A DNA stretch of 64,000 nt from VBDM01 sp035651815 (GCA_035651815.1 DASRFB010000135.1:1-64000), one strand, 5' to 3'; counted from the stretch's first letter, positions 41,312 to 50,720 are shown. Translations and numbers: made by a program. Notes: generated by a model not told the origin, from the sequence alone.

Positions 41312-42375
41312 GCCGCGGCTCCGAGGCGCACGGTGCGCACGCGCTTGAACACGAGCAGCAGCAGCACCGAGGTGAGCGCGATCACCAGGAAGAACAGCCA
41401 CTTCGGCATGATCTCCCACCACCAGTCGTAGAACTTGGTGTAGAGGAACACGACGAAGAACACGAGCCCGGTGTTGACGACCTCGGGCCAGTGGCGCTTC
41501 GCGCCGAGCCACACCGCTCCGGCGGAGAGCGCGAAGCCGAGGACCTGGTACGCGCCCTCGATGATCCTGCCGTCGAAATCGAGGTAGCTGATCTCGCCCC
41601 AGTTCGACAGCACGAGCACCGGAAGGAACACGGCGAGCAGCGCGAAGACGCGGTAGATCGCCCCGAAGCCCGGGTAGCGCCGGTGATCGACGAGCTGCGG
41701 CACGAGGAACATCGCGATCGCCGCCGGAAAGAAATTCTCCGGGCGCTCGCCGAAGTAGAGCCAATACATCCCGCTCCAGGTGCCGGTGCGCGCCGAGATG
41801 AACGCGATCAGGCACAGGATGCCCGCGGCGAGCAGGAGCCTCAGGTCGCAGGCGTAGGCGAGCAGCAGCGCGAACGCCGCCCAGGGGAGCAGCGCCTTGT
41901 CCGACGGCGTGATGTCGAAGATCTGCCCGAGCATGGCGATGTTCAGCACGAAGCACGCGAACGCCACCATCGCGGCGAGCTTGGTGAAGTAGCCGGTCGC
42001 GTCGCGCGCCTGGACGAGCAGCGTGGCGAGGAAGGTCCCGAACGCCGCCGCGAGCAGGACGCCGACCTGCGCCGCGGTCGGCAGCAGGCCCCAGAACTGG
42101 TAGAAGAGGAAGAACACGCTCGCCGCGAGCGCGAGCGCGCCGAGGAAGGACGCGACGCGCATCCCGAGCGAGAGCTGCTTGGCTTCGGCGTCGCGGTCGA
42201 TGTCGAAGGCGCTGGCGTAGCCCGCGAGCAGACCGTCGTGGTGCGCGTCGACGGCGCGGCGCTGCTCGGCCGCGAGCGCGGCCACGCCTTCGCGCTCCAG
42301 GCACTCGAGCTCGGCCCGGAACGCCCGGATCTGGTCGGCGCGCTGCTGCGCTTCGCTGCGCGAAGAGGCGCTCAT
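41308..42375 (-). CDS. DUF2157-type polytopic membrane protein
   Basis: 355 residues. A soluble helical N-terminus (about 1-70, rich in Glu/Ala/Arg) precedes about ten membrane helices. A charged KFYDWWWEIMPKW segment lies near the C-terminus. DUF2157 proteins commonly pair with GDYXXLXY or DUF4824 proteins; no function has been shown. GGAG sits five bases before the ATG. Confidence 0.78.
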   Translation of the reverse strand: MSASSRSEAQQRADQIRAFRAELECLEREGVAALAAEQRRAVDAHHDGLLAGYASAFDIDRDAEAKQLSLGMRVASFLGALALAASVFFLFYQFWGLLPTAAQVGVLLAAAFGTFLATLLVQARDATGYFTKLAAMVAFACFVLNIAMLGQIFDITPSDKALLPWAAFALLLAYACDLRLLLAAGILCLIAFISARTGTWSGMYWLYFGERPENFFPAAIAMFLVPQLVDHRRYPGFGAIYRVFALLAVFLPVLVLSNWGEISYLDFDGRIIEGAYQVLGFALSAGAVWLGAKRHWPEVVNTGLVFFVVFLYTKFYDWWWEIMPKWLFFLVIALTSVLLLLVFKRVRTVRLGAAA

Positions 42376-42504
42376 CTACTCCCCCCCGGCGACTATACCA
42401 TTCGGCGCCCGCCAATCGGTCTACGCCCGGAAAGGGCGCGTGGAAATGCGTCGCCCGGAAGATACAGTCCTGTTCAGACTATTCGTTCCAACGGATCACC
42501 CATT

Positions 42505-43374
42505 GTGACGCCTTATCCCGATCCCCATGCATTCCATTCGGAGCTGTGCCGGTTCAACGCCGGCAGGCTGACCCCCGCCCGTATCCGACCCGACTGGGAG
42601 GCCGACATCCGCGCGGAGGGGGACATGCGCGCGACCGAAGGCTATTTCGTCGAGGTCGAGCGCGCCCGCGCGTTCGAGCGCGCCGCGCAGGCGCCCTGGG
42701 ACGCGGCCGGCTTCACGGACTGGTTCGAGGACTTGCGCCGCTGCGGTCCGGGCCAGGGCGACCCGCTCTTTCCGTGGCTCGCGGAGCAGGCGACGCTCGA
42801 GCAGATGCGCTGGTTCCTCACCCAGGAGGCGGCCGGCGAGGCCGGCTTCGACGACCTGGTGGCGATGGCCCAGGTGAAGCTGCAGCCGGTGCGCGCGAAG
42901 CTCGAGATGGCGCGCAACTACTGGGACGAGATGGGCCGCGGCCACGAGCGCGGCATGCATGGCCTGATGCTCCACGCCGTGGTGCGCGAGCTGGGCTTGC
43001 GCCCGAGCATCGCCGACACCGTGTGGGAGTCGCTCGCGCTCGCGAACCTGATGGTCGCGCTCGCGGCGAACCGGCGCTACGCCTACCAGGCGATCGGCGC
43101 GCTCGGCGTGATCGAGATGACGGCGCCGGGACGCGTCGCGCTCGTGAACGAGGGCCTGAAGCGCCTCGGGGTGGCGACCGACGCGCGCCTGTACTTCCAG
43201 CTGCACTCCGAGCTCGACGTCAAGCACTCGAAGGCCTGGAACGCCGAGGTCCTGTACTCGATTGTCGACTCGGATCCCGAGCTCGCGCAGCCGATCGCCG
43301 AAGGCGCGCTGATGCGGCTCGCGTGCGGGGCGCGCTGCTTCGAGCGCTACCGCCGGCATTTCGGGCTGACGTGA
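42505..43374 (+). CDS. Haem-oxygenase-like diiron oxidase (iron-containing redox enzyme family)
   Basis: 289 residues from a GTG start (VTPYPDPHAFHSEL). All-helical TENA/haem-oxygenase-like fold with the candidate ligands of the HDO family: glutamates in FLTQEAAGEAGFDD and RAKLEMARNYWDEM, the GRGHERGMH helix and the late LHSELDVKH segment. Characterised relatives (UndA, SznF, BesC, CADD) use two irons and O2 for C-C cleavage, N-oxygenation or desaturation. It is translationally coupled (GTGA) to an adenylate-forming enzyme, suggesting they work on the same carboxylic acid. Confidence 0.8.
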   Translation: MTPYPDPHAFHSELCRFNAGRLTPARIRPDWEADIRAEGDMRATEGYFVEVERARAFERAAQAPWDAAGFTDWFEDLRRCGPGQGDPLFPWLAEQATLEQMRWFLTQEAAGEAGFDDLVAMAQVKLQPVRAKLEMARNYWDEMGRGHERGMHGLMLHAVVRELGLRPSIADTVWESLALANLMVALAANRRYAYQAIGALGVIEMTAPGRVALVNEGLKRLGVATDARLYFQLHSELDVKHSKAWNAEVLYSIVDSDPELAQPIAEGALMRLACGARCFERYRRHFGLT

Positions 43375-44840
43375 CCTCCTCGGCCGCGACGCTGCTGCGG
43401 CGCTGGGCCGGCGCGGCCGTCCCGGCGGCCGGCGCGAGCGCCGGCTGGACCCAACTGGGGCTCGCCCTGAAGTACGGCGTGGCCGGCGGGCTGCGCGCCC
43501 GCTCGCCGCTCGTCGCCCGGCGCTGCGCCGGGCTGCTCGGCCGCGAGCGCGCCGATCCGGCGCTGCACCGCGCGCGCGCCGAGGCGCTGCTCGCGCGCAC
43601 GCTGCGCGCAGCGCGCCGCATCCCGGCGCACGCGGGTGCCGCTGCGCGCGCCCCGGCGTCGGACCTGCTCGCCTGGCTCTCACGCGAGGTCCCGATCATG
43701 GACAAGGCGTCCCTCAAGACGCAACGCGAGACTTACTACCCGAACCGCGGCCGGCGGCTGCCGTGGTGGCCGCTCGGGGAGAGCAGCGGCAGCACCGGCT
43801 CGCCCACCGAAGTCTTCCGCAGCCTCGACTCGATCCTCTGGGAGGAAGCCTTCCACCGCCAGCACTGGCGCTGGGCGGGCGTGCACGCCGCCGAGCGCCA
43901 GGCCGTCCTGCGCGGCGACCGGGTGAAGCCGCTCGAGGACCGCGAGCCGCCGTACTGGCTCGAGGACCGCGTCGGCCGGCAGCTCGTCCTGTCCACGCGG
44001 CACCTGGACGAGCGCACGGCGCGCGACTTCGCCGAGGCCATCGCGCGCTTCGGCGCGGTGCAGCTGCGCGCCTACCCGTCCGCGGCGTACGCCCTCGCCG
44101 CCGCGCTCGAGGGCCGGCGGCCGCGCACGCGGCTGTGGTCGGTGATCACCGGCTCGGAGATGCTCTACCCGTTCCAGCGCGCGAAGATCGAGGCGGCGCT
44201 GGGGGCGCGCGTGTACTCGTTCTACGGCATGTCCGAGCGCGCGGTCTTCGCCGCCGAGTGCGAGCACGCTCGCATGCACGTGAACCCGGAATACTCGATC
44301 GTCGAGATCGTGGACGAGCGCGGCCGGCCGACCGACGACGAGGGTTTCCTCGTCGGCACCACGCTGCGCAACGATGCGATGCCGCTCCTGCGCTACCGTC
44401 TCACCGACACCGCGCGCTGGGACCGGCGCCCATGCCCTTGCGGCCGCACGTATCCGGTGATCGAGGCGCTCTCGGGCAAGATCGAGGACCGCGTCTACGA
44501 CCTGCGCGGAAGGCCGATCACGGCGGCGGTCGTCGGCTTCGCGTACAAGGGGCTGCTCAACATCCGCAAGGGCCAGATCGCGCAGACCGCGCGCGACCGC
44601 TGGGTGGCGCGGCTCGTCCCCGGGCCGGAGTACGGAGCCGCCGACGCCGAGCGCTTCCTCGCGAACGTGCGCACCCACGTCTCGGCCGAGGTCAACGTCG
44701 CGATCGAGCTGGTCGACGACATCCCGGCGCTGCCGAGCGGCAAGTACAAGTGGGTGTCGCAGGAATGGCGCGGCGCGCCCTCAGCCCCCGCGCGCGAGGC
44801 CATCCAGCCAGCGCCCGCTCGCGTCCCCGACCTCGTCTAG
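43371..44840 (+). CDS. PaaK/CapK-like adenylate-forming enzyme
   Basis: 489 residues, GTG start overlapping the oxidase stop. The adenylation core is visible: nucleotide loop SSGSTGSPTEV (138-148), VITGSEMLYP, YGMSERAVFAAEC, LLRYRLTD and the C-terminal PSGKYKWV with the catalytic lysine. Four Cys/Pro residues (RRPCPCGRTYP) resemble the zinc site of phenylacetate-CoA ligases. It may activate an aryl or acyl acid as its AMP or CoA ester. The end overlaps the convergent hydrolase gene by 60 bases. Confidence 0.85.
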   Translation: MTSSAATLLRRWAGAAVPAAGASAGWTQLGLALKYGVAGGLRARSPLVARRCAGLLGRERADPALHRARAEALLARTLRAARRIPAHAGAAARAPASDLLAWLSREVPIMDKASLKTQRETYYPNRGRRLPWWPLGESSGSTGSPTEVFRSLDSILWEEAFHRQHWRWAGVHAAERQAVLRGDRVKPLEDREPPYWLEDRVGRQLVLSTRHLDERTARDFAEAIARFGAVQLRAYPSAAYALAAALEGRRPRTRLWSVITGSEMLYPFQRAKIEAALGARVYSFYGMSERAVFAAECEHARMHVNPEYSIVEIVDERGRPTDDEGFLVGTTLRNDAMPLLRYRLTDTARWDRRPCPCGRTYPVIEALSGKIEDRVYDLRGRPITAAVVGFAYKGLLNIRKGQIAQTARDRWVARLVPGPEYGAADAERFLANVRTHVSAEVNVAIELVDDIPALPSGKYKWVSQEWRGAPSAPAREAIQPAPARVPDLV

Positions 44841-45380
44841 CACCTCGGCGTCGGTCCTCCCCGAGGACTTGAGCACGCGGAAGGAATGGTCGGCGCCTTC
44901 GAGCCAGTGCATCGTCCACCGGGCGAGGCCGCCGACAGCCACGTCCATGAGGTCGCGCCGGCACAGCGCGTCGCGCGTGCCGTTGAAGCACAGGACCGGC
45001 ACGCGGATCTTCGGCAGGTGCGCGTCGCGCGGCTTTTCCGGCTGCCCCGCCGGGTGCAGCGGATAGGCGAGGAGCAGCAGCCCGTCGCAGTCGAAGCCCT
45101 CCGCCGCGAGCATGGACGCGGCGCGGCCGCCCATCGAGCGGCCGCCGATGACGAGCATGTCGGGACGGCGCTCGTCGCGCACGCGGGCGGCGACGCCGGC
45201 GATCGTCGCCTCGAACGCGGGCATGGGATCGGGCCGTTTCGAGCCGAGGTCACGGTACGGGAAGTTGAACCGCACGACCTCGAGGCCGCGCGCTTCGAGG
45301 ACCTTCGCGACCGCGAGCATGCCGCGGTCGTCCTTGTGGCCGCCCGCGCCGTGCGCGCAAACGAAGACCCGACCCGCCAT
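44781..45380 (-). CDS. TEX30/KANL3-like alpha/beta hydrolase
   Basis: 199 residues. Nucleophile elbow GGRSMGG (S82), acid region CFNGTRDALC and histidine in GADHSF complete a serine-hydrolase triad, and the start FVCAHGAGGHKDDRGM is typical of the small TEX30-like group. Substrate unknown. It follows the 2-hydroxyacid dehydrogenase gene with no gap, implying co-transcription, and converges on the PaaK-like gene. Confidence 0.85.
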   Translation of the reverse strand: MAGRVFVCAHGAGGHKDDRGMLAVAKVLEARGLEVVRFNFPYRDLGSKRPDPMPAFEATIAGVAARVRDERRPDMLVIGGRSMGGRAASMLAAEGFDCDGLLLLAYPLHPAGQPEKPRDAHLPKIRVPVLCFNGTRDALCRRDLMDVAVGGLARWTMHWLEGADHSFRVLKSSGRTDAEVLDEVGDASGRWLDGLARGG

Positions 45381-46358
45381 TCAGCGCCGCTTCAGGACCT
45401 CGGGATTGACGACGTTGATCGGCGCGCCCTTCGCATACGCGACGATCTGGTCGAACACGTCCGAGAACTGCGTCTCGTACTCCTCGCGCGTGACGTAGCC
45501 GACGTGCGGCGTGCACACGACGTTGTCCATCGCGAACAGCGGGTGCGAGCCGTCGCGGATCGGCTCCTGCTCGTAGACGTCGACCGCGGCGAGTCCGGGA
45601 CGGCCCGCCTTCAGCGCGTCGACGAGCGCGCCCGGCTCGATCAGGCCGGCGCGGCTGGTGTTGACGAGGAGCGCCGTGGGCTTCATGCGCGCGAGGTCCG
45701 CGCGCGTGACGATTCCGCGCGTCGCGTCGACCAGGCGCATGTGCAGCGAGACGACGTCGCACTGCTCGTAGAATTCCTCGCGGCTGCGCGCGGCGACGTA
45801 GCCGTCGCGCTCGGCGCGCTGGCGCGACGCGTCGCGTCCCCACGCGAGCACGCGCATGCCGAAGGCGCGGCCGTAGCCCGCGACCACCGCGCCGATGCGC
45901 CCGTAGCTGTGCACGCCGAGCGTCTTGCCGCGCACCGAGCCGAAGACGCCCGTCTGCCACGCGCCGCGCTTGAGCGCCTCGACCTGCTGCGGGATGCGGC
46001 GCATCGCGGCGAGGATCAATCCCCAGGCGAGCTCCGCGGTCGCGTACGAAGGCGTACCGTCGTGCTGGAACGACGAGACGATCACGCCCTGCCGCGTGCA
46101 CGCCGCGACGTCGATGTGGGGATAGACGCTGCGCTGGCTGATCAGGCGCAGCTTCGGCAGCCGCTCGAGCAGCGGCGCCTGGATCTTCGTGCGCTCGCGG
46201 ATCAGCACGACGGCCTCGGCGTCCTTCAGGCGCTCGGCGAGCCGGTCGGTGTCCTGCACGTGGTCGTTCCACACCGTGACGTCGTGGCCCGCGAGCTTCG
46301 CGAAGCACTCGAGCGTGCGCAGCGTATCGAAATAGTCGTCGAGGATGGTGATTTTCAT
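45381..46358 (-). CDS. D-2-hydroxyacid dehydrogenase family protein
   Basis: 325 residues. The NAD-binding glycine motif is YGRIGAVVAGYGRAFG, the substrate arginine is in VNTSRAGLI, the acid in VYEQEP and the catalytic histidine in TPHVGYVTREEYE. It interconverts 2-keto acids or phosphorylated relatives and D-2-hydroxyacids; no specificity is readable. The hydrolase gene follows directly. Confidence 0.9.
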   Translation of the reverse strand: MKITILDDYFDTLRTLECFAKLAGHDVTVWNDHVQDTDRLAERLKDAEAVVLIRERTKIQAPLLERLPKLRLISQRSVYPHIDVAACTRQGVIVSSFQHDGTPSYATAELAWGLILAAMRRIPQQVEALKRGAWQTGVFGSVRGKTLGVHSYGRIGAVVAGYGRAFGMRVLAWGRDASRQRAERDGYVAARSREEFYEQCDVVSLHMRLVDATRGIVTRADLARMKPTALLVNTSRAGLIEPGALVDALKAGRPGLAAVDVYEQEPIRDGSHPLFAMDNVVCTPHVGYVTREEYETQFSDVFDQIVAYAKGAPINVVNPEVLKRR

Positions 46359-46537
46359 GGTGCGGGCATTATCGCGCCTCCGCCGCCTTCGGGTTTACCC
46401 GGGCCATGGCGCCCGTTCCCGTCGCCGTTTCGCAAGCTCGCGTCCGCCGTTATGACTACGGTTTGCGTCAAGCGCGTGCTCGGAATCGAAAGCTATAGTC
46501 GGCTCGCCATGGCCCGCTCGCCGTCCCGCCGTCCCCG

Positions 46538-47695
46538 ATGAAGCGCCGGCGCCTCGTCGTCGTCGGAACGCTCGCCGCGAACCCCTACGCCGGCATGGCG
46601 TGGATGCACATGCAGATCGCGCTCGGCCTCGCGCGGCTCGGGCACGAGGTCTGGTACTTCGAGACGAGCTCGGGCTGGCCCTACGACCCGGTGCGCGGCA
46701 CCGTCGTGTGCGCCTCCGACTACGCGGTGCCGTATCTCGCGCGCACCGCCGAGGCCTTCGGCCTCGCCGGCCGCTGGGCGTATCGCCGCAGCTACTCGGA
46801 CAAGGAATGGCTCGGCCTGCCGCGCGCCGAGGCCGAGGCGCTGCTCGCCGGCGCCGACGCGGTCTTCAACGTCGCCGGCGCCACCAAGTTCGCCGAGGAA
46901 GGATTGAAGGTCGGGCGGCTCGTGTACTTCGGCACCGACCCGGTCGGCGACGAGGTCGCGGTGAGCCGCGGAGAAAAGCAGTGGCTGGTCGACGAGCACC
47001 ACGACTTCGTCACCTACGGCGAGCGCATCGGCCGGCCCGGCTGCGCGATTCCGCCGCTGCCGCGCCTGCGCGCGCGCACGCGCCAGCCCGTGATCCTCGA
47101 CCTCTGGGCCGGCACGCAGCCCTCGCGCGACGCCTACACGACCGTCTGCAACTGGCGCCAGGACGGCGCGGTCGAATTTCGCGGCGACACGTACTTCTGG
47201 AGCAAGGACCGCGAGTTCCGCAAATTCATCGGGCTGCCGCGCCGCGTCGCGCGGCCGGTCGAGCTCGCGCTCGGCGTGCACGACCTCGACGCCGAGAGCC
47301 GCGCCCTCCTCGACGAGAACGGCTGGCGCCTCGCCGACGCGCACGGCTTCACGCAGGATCCCTGGAAGTACCGCGACTACGTGCGCGCCTCGCGCGCCGA
47401 GTTCACCGTCGCCAAGGACCAGAACGTGCGCCTGAAGAGCGGCTGGTTCAGCGAGCGCAGCGCGAGCTACCTCGCCGCCGGGCGTCCCGTGATCACGCAG
47501 AACACCGGCTTCGGCGACGTGCTGCCGACCGGCGAGGGGCTGTTCGCCTTCGACACGCTCGCGGAGATCGTCGCCGCCTTCGAGGCGATCGAATCCGATT
47601 ACGCGCGGCACGCGCGCGCGGCGCGCCTCATCGCGGAGGAATACTTCCGCGCCGAGACCGTCCTCGGGCGGCTGCTGCGCGACCTGGGACTGTGA
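46538..47695 (+). CDS. Glycosyltransferase-like protein (GT-B fold)
   Basis: 385 residues. The N-terminus (VVVGTLAANPYAGMAWMHMQIALGLARLGHEVWYFE) is the classic acceptor-side Rossmann start of GT-B enzymes, and the C-terminal half has the donor-site pattern SERSASYLAAGRPVITQNTGFG with LPTGEGLFAFD. Sugar donor and acceptor are unknown. The 46359-46537 gap before it holds a short inverted repeat CGGGT-TT-ACCCG and a 10-codon reading frame (ATG at 46509) whose stop overlaps this ATG. A ChbG/HpnK deacetylase follows. Confidence 0.82.
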   Translation: MKRRRLVVVGTLAANPYAGMAWMHMQIALGLARLGHEVWYFETSSGWPYDPVRGTVVCASDYAVPYLARTAEAFGLAGRWAYRRSYSDKEWLGLPRAEAEALLAGADAVFNVAGATKFAEEGLKVGRLVYFGTDPVGDEVAVSRGEKQWLVDEHHDFVTYGERIGRPGCAIPPLPRLRARTRQPVILDLWAGTQPSRDAYTTVCNWRQDGAVEFRGDTYFWSKDREFRKFIGLPRRVARPVELALGVHDLDAESRALLDENGWRLADAHGFTQDPWKYRDYVRASRAEFTVAKDQNVRLKSGWFSERSASYLAAGRPVITQNTGFGDVLPTGEGLFAFDTLAEIVAAFEAIESDYARHARAARLIAEEYFRAETVLGRLLRDLGL

Positions 47696-47711
47696 CGGCC
47701 GTGGACGCCGG

Positions 47712-48470
47712 ATGAGACGCTCCCTCATCGTGAACGCCGACGACTTCGGCCAGACGGCCGGCGTCAACCGCGGCATCATCGCCGCGCACGAGAAGGGCAT
47801 CGTCACCAGCGCGAGCCTCATGACTCACGGCGCCGCCGTGCGCGAGGCGGTCGACTACGCGCTTTCGCACCCGGCGCTCGGCGTCGGGCTGCATGCCGAC
47901 CTCGGCGAATGGTTCTATCGCGACGGCGCCTGGCACGCGCGCTACCAGCGCGTCCGGCTCGACGACGCCGGCGAGGTCGCGCGCGAGCTCGCGTCGCAGC
48001 TCGACGCGTTCGAGCGCGTCACGGGCCGCGCGCCGACGCACCTCGACTCGCACCAGAACGTGCATATGCGCGAGCCGGCGCGCACCTGCTTCGTGCAGGC
48101 GGCCGGGCGCTTGAACATTCCCTTGCGCGCCTGCGCGCCCGACTTCCACTGGTGCGGCGACTTCTACGGGCAGACGGCCGAAGGCATGCCCTTCCCGCAG
48201 GCGATCCGCCCCGAGAGCCTCGTGCGCATCATCGAGACGCTGCCCGAAGGCGTCACCGTGCTCGTGTGCCACCCGGCCGAAAGCGCAGACCTCGAGACCA
48301 CCTACCTGCACGAGCGCCGGATCGAGCTCTCGACGCTGTGCGATCCGCGCGTACGCGCCGCGCTCGCGTCACGGGGCGTGGCGCTGCGCTCGTTCGGCGA
48401 GGCGCTCCGTGGACGCGACGGCGAGCGCGAGCAGGTACGCGGCTATTGGGGCCGCGCTTCTTTCCGCTGA
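47712..48470 (+). CDS. ChbG/HpnK family carbohydrate deacetylase
   Basis: 252 residues. Metal and catalytic residues of the YdjC-like fold are in LIVNADDFGQT (D10, D11), GVGLHADLG and HLDSHQNVHM. Family members remove N-acetyl groups from chitobiose or act on hopanoid sugars (HpnK). Sixteen bases after a glycosyltransferase, it probably tailors a glycolipid or cell-surface sugar. No squalene or hopanoid gene is in the window. Confidence 0.88.
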   Translation: MRRSLIVNADDFGQTAGVNRGIIAAHEKGIVTSASLMTHGAAVREAVDYALSHPALGVGLHADLGEWFYRDGAWHARYQRVRLDDAGEVARELASQLDAFERVTGRAPTHLDSHQNVHMREPARTCFVQAAGRLNIPLRACAPDFHWCGDFYGQTAEGMPFPQAIRPESLVRIIETLPEGVTVLVCHPAESADLETTYLHERRIELSTLCDPRVRAALASRGVALRSFGEALRGRDGEREQVRGYWGRASFR

Positions 48471-48487
48471 CGCCGACCCGCCGCGCG

Positions 48488-48937
48488 CTATTGCCCTCCG
48501 AGCTGGATCAGCTTGCATTCCATCACCCCTTTCCTGCCTTCGGCCTCGTCCACCAGCTGCAGATTGGATCTCGGCGCGAACATGCCCATCTTCATCTGCA
48601 GCCAGACGAAATAGTTCCGTCCGGACTGAGCGTCGATGGCGAGCGGATTGTCGGAGTCGGTCAACGACACGATCGTGTGCTTGCCGGGATTGACCGGCAG
48701 CAGGAAATAGGTCTTGGCCGCGGTATCGCCGACCATCCGCCCGTCGAGCGTGATCGGGTGCTTGATCGCCATGCCGAGGCTCTCGTTGCGATACACATAG
48801 ATGTTCGCCTTGCCGGGCGTCGTCGCGAAGCTCTTGGCCGTGGAGTCGCTGCCGTCGGAGGCCATCGGCACGGTCGCGCAGGCCGACAGCAGGGCGTAAG
48901 AAGCGAAGACTGCGATAAGACTGCATTTGCGAAGCAT
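48488..48937 (-). CDS. DUF2846-type lipoprotein
   Basis: 149 residues. Lipoprotein signal with lipobox LLSAC (Cys20), then a beta-rich domain with ANIYVYRNES and PGKHTIVSLTD as in DUF2846. Outer-membrane or periplasmic face location expected. The next minus-strand gene upstream, 25 bases away, is another lipoprotein, so the two may form a unit. Function unknown. Confidence 0.85.
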   Translation of the reverse strand: MLRKCSLIAVFASYALLSACATVPMASDGSDSTAKSFATTPGKANIYVYRNESLGMAIKHPITLDGRMVGDTAAKTYFLLPVNPGKHTIVSLTDSDNPLAIDAQSGRNYFVWLQMKMGMFAPRSNLQLVDEAEGRKGVMECKLIQLGGQ

Positions 48938-48962
48938 GGATGATCTCCCTGGGTTTGGGGCC

Positions 48963-49460
48963 TCAGTCGGGCTTGAACGTGCCCGATCCGTAGAGCCCCG
49001 AATAAGAGGCGCGCGTCACGGGGACCGTGCGCTCGCCGGACGGCCCGCGGACGACGATCGACACCGGGGTATCGACCTTACCGAAGAGCCGGCCCATCGC
49101 ATCGTCGGAACCGGACACGGGGACCCCGTCGACGGAGACAATGACATCCCCTTCCGCGATGCCGACGCGCGCCGCAGGCGAGCCGCGAGTGATGCTCGCC
49201 GCGCGCACGGCACCGCCGTCCGCGGCGACCTTATAGATGCCGGTCGCCCCGGCCTGCTGGAGCTCCATGTACCCGGCCTTCTCGTAGCCCTCGACGCAAT
49301 TCTTGAACGAGACCGAAGCGATGATGCCGCCGGTGATACCGGCGGAGGTCCGATAACAGTGCGCGAACTCGTTGCGCGAGTTCACCAGCGAGCCGTACTG
49401 AGCCGTGACGCAGCCCGTCAGGCTTGCGCCCGCCACGGCGACCCAGAAAAAGACTTTCAT
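48963..49460 (-). CDS. PDZ-domain lipoprotein
   Basis: 165 residues. Signal peptide with lipobox SLTGC (Cys17), a middle region with C-containing segments (FAHCYRT, FKNCVEGYEKAGYME) and a C-terminal PDZ domain (ITRGSPAARVGIAEGDVIVSVDGVPV). No protease domain is attached, so it is probably an adaptor or sensor at the envelope. Upstream 49461-49557 contains no clear promoter; it separates this gene from the Bug receptor. Confidence 0.82.
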   Translation of the reverse strand: MKVFFWVAVAGASLTGCVTAQYGSLVNSRNEFAHCYRTSAGITGGIIASVSFKNCVEGYEKAGYMELQQAGATGIYKVAADGGAVRAASITRGSPAARVGIAEGDVIVSVDGVPVSGSDDAMGRLFGKVDTPVSIVVRGPSGERTVPVTRASYSGLYGSGTFKPD

Positions 49461-49557
49461 CGTCCCCCCGTGCCCGGGTCACTACGCGGACCTTGGCGCG
49501 GACGTATATGTACGCCCGCGGGGGGAGCGGCGTCTACTGTCGAAAACTACAGGTGCA

Positions 49558-50514
49558 TCACTCCGCCTTAGCGCCCGAGAAGATGACGACCTTCTCCCAC
49601 TTCGCCGTCTCGGCGGCGATCACGCGGCCGAAGTCCTCGGGCGTCCCCTTGATCGGCTTGCCGCCCAGCTCGGCGTAGCGCTTCAGCATCCCGGGATCCT
49701 CGAGCGCGCGGTTCACCGCGGCGTTCACCTTCATGATCGCCTCGCGCGGCGAGCCTTTCGGCATGCCGATGCCGAACCACGCGGTCGCCTCGTAGCCCGG
49801 AAGCGTCTCGGCGACGGTCGGCACGTCGGGCAGCGCCGCGTCGCGCTCGGCCGAGGTCACGGCGAGCGCGCGCAGCTTGCCGCCGCGGATGTGCCCGATC
49901 GAGGACGGCAGGTTGTCGAACATCACGTGCACCTGCCCCGGGATCAGGTCGGCGAGCGCGGGCCCGGCGCCCTTGTACGGGACGTGCAGCATCTGGCAGC
50001 CGGTCATCGACTTGAACAGCTCGCCCGAGAGGTGCACCGACGTGCCGCTCCCCGAGGAGGCCATGTTGATCTTGCCCGGGTTCTTCCTGCAGTAGTCGAT
50101 GAACTCGGCGACCGTCTTCACCGGCAGCGACGTCGTCACCTCCATCACGTTCGGCGTGCGCACGAGGCCCGCCACCGGCGCGATGTCGCGCAGGAAGTCG
50201 AACGGCAGGTTCTTGTAGAGCGTCGTGTTGATGCCGTTCGCGGGATTCACCAGGAGCATCGTGTAGCCGTCGGGCGCCGAGCGCACCACGTAATCGACGC
50301 CGATGTTGTTGCCGCCGCCCGGCCGGTTCTCGATCAGGAACGACTGGTGCAGCTGCTCGGCGAGCCAGTTCGAGGTCAGGCGCGCGAGCACGTCGGTCGT
50401 GCCGCCGGGCGGGTACGGCACGACCCATTTCACCGCGTGGGTGGGGTACTCGGCGGCGGCGACGGCGGGCGCTAGACACACGACGAGCGCGGCGAGGCGG
50501 GCGAGCGGGCGCAT
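49558..50514 (-). CDS. TctC/Bug-family tripartite tricarboxylate receptor
   Basis: 318 residues. Signal peptide 1-21 (ending VAAAEYP), then the Bug start VKWVVPYPPGGTTDVLAR and the conserved VPYKGAGPALADLIPGQV and RALAVTS blocks. These periplasmic receptors are hugely expanded in Burkholderiales and bind carboxylates or amides. AAAGGAG precedes the ATG at 50514. No TctA or TctB membrane gene is nearby, which is usual for orphan Bug proteins. Confidence 0.93.
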   Translation of the reverse strand: MRPLARLAALVVCLAPAVAAAEYPTHAVKWVVPYPPGGTTDVLARLTSNWLAEQLHQSFLIENRPGGGNNIGVDYVVRSAPDGYTMLLVNPANGINTTLYKNLPFDFLRDIAPVAGLVRTPNVMEVTTSLPVKTVAEFIDYCRKNPGKINMASSGSGTSVHLSGELFKSMTGCQMLHVPYKGAGPALADLIPGQVHVMFDNLPSSIGHIRGGKLRALAVTSAERDAALPDVPTVAETLPGYEATAWFGIGMPKGSPREAIMKVNAAVNRALEDPGMLKRYAELGGKPIKGTPEDFGRVIAAETAKWEKVVIFSGAKAE

Positions 50515-50569
50515 GGCGGCTCCTTTTCGTGACAGCCGCCATCGTAGCGGAAGTCGCGATGACAAAGAC

Positions 50570-50585
50570 GTCCGCTCGCGCGGAC
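50570..50585. promoter_or_regulatory. Inverted repeat upstream of the eCIS promoter
   Basis: GTCCGC-TCGC-GCGGAC lies about 136 bases upstream of the sigma-54-like -24 element, a distance typical of enhancer-binding-protein sites. The assignment is speculative. Confidence 0.3.
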
Positions 50586-50720
50586 GCTTCCGTCCGGGCG
50601 GCCGCGCCGCTATGGGAAATGCCGCGGCCGGCGCCGCGCCCGGACAGGAACATCCAGGCGCGAGCGGCGGGCGCGCCGGCCGGGTTCCGAAGAATCAGGC
50701 ACTTGGCCGGCGCGTGCCGC

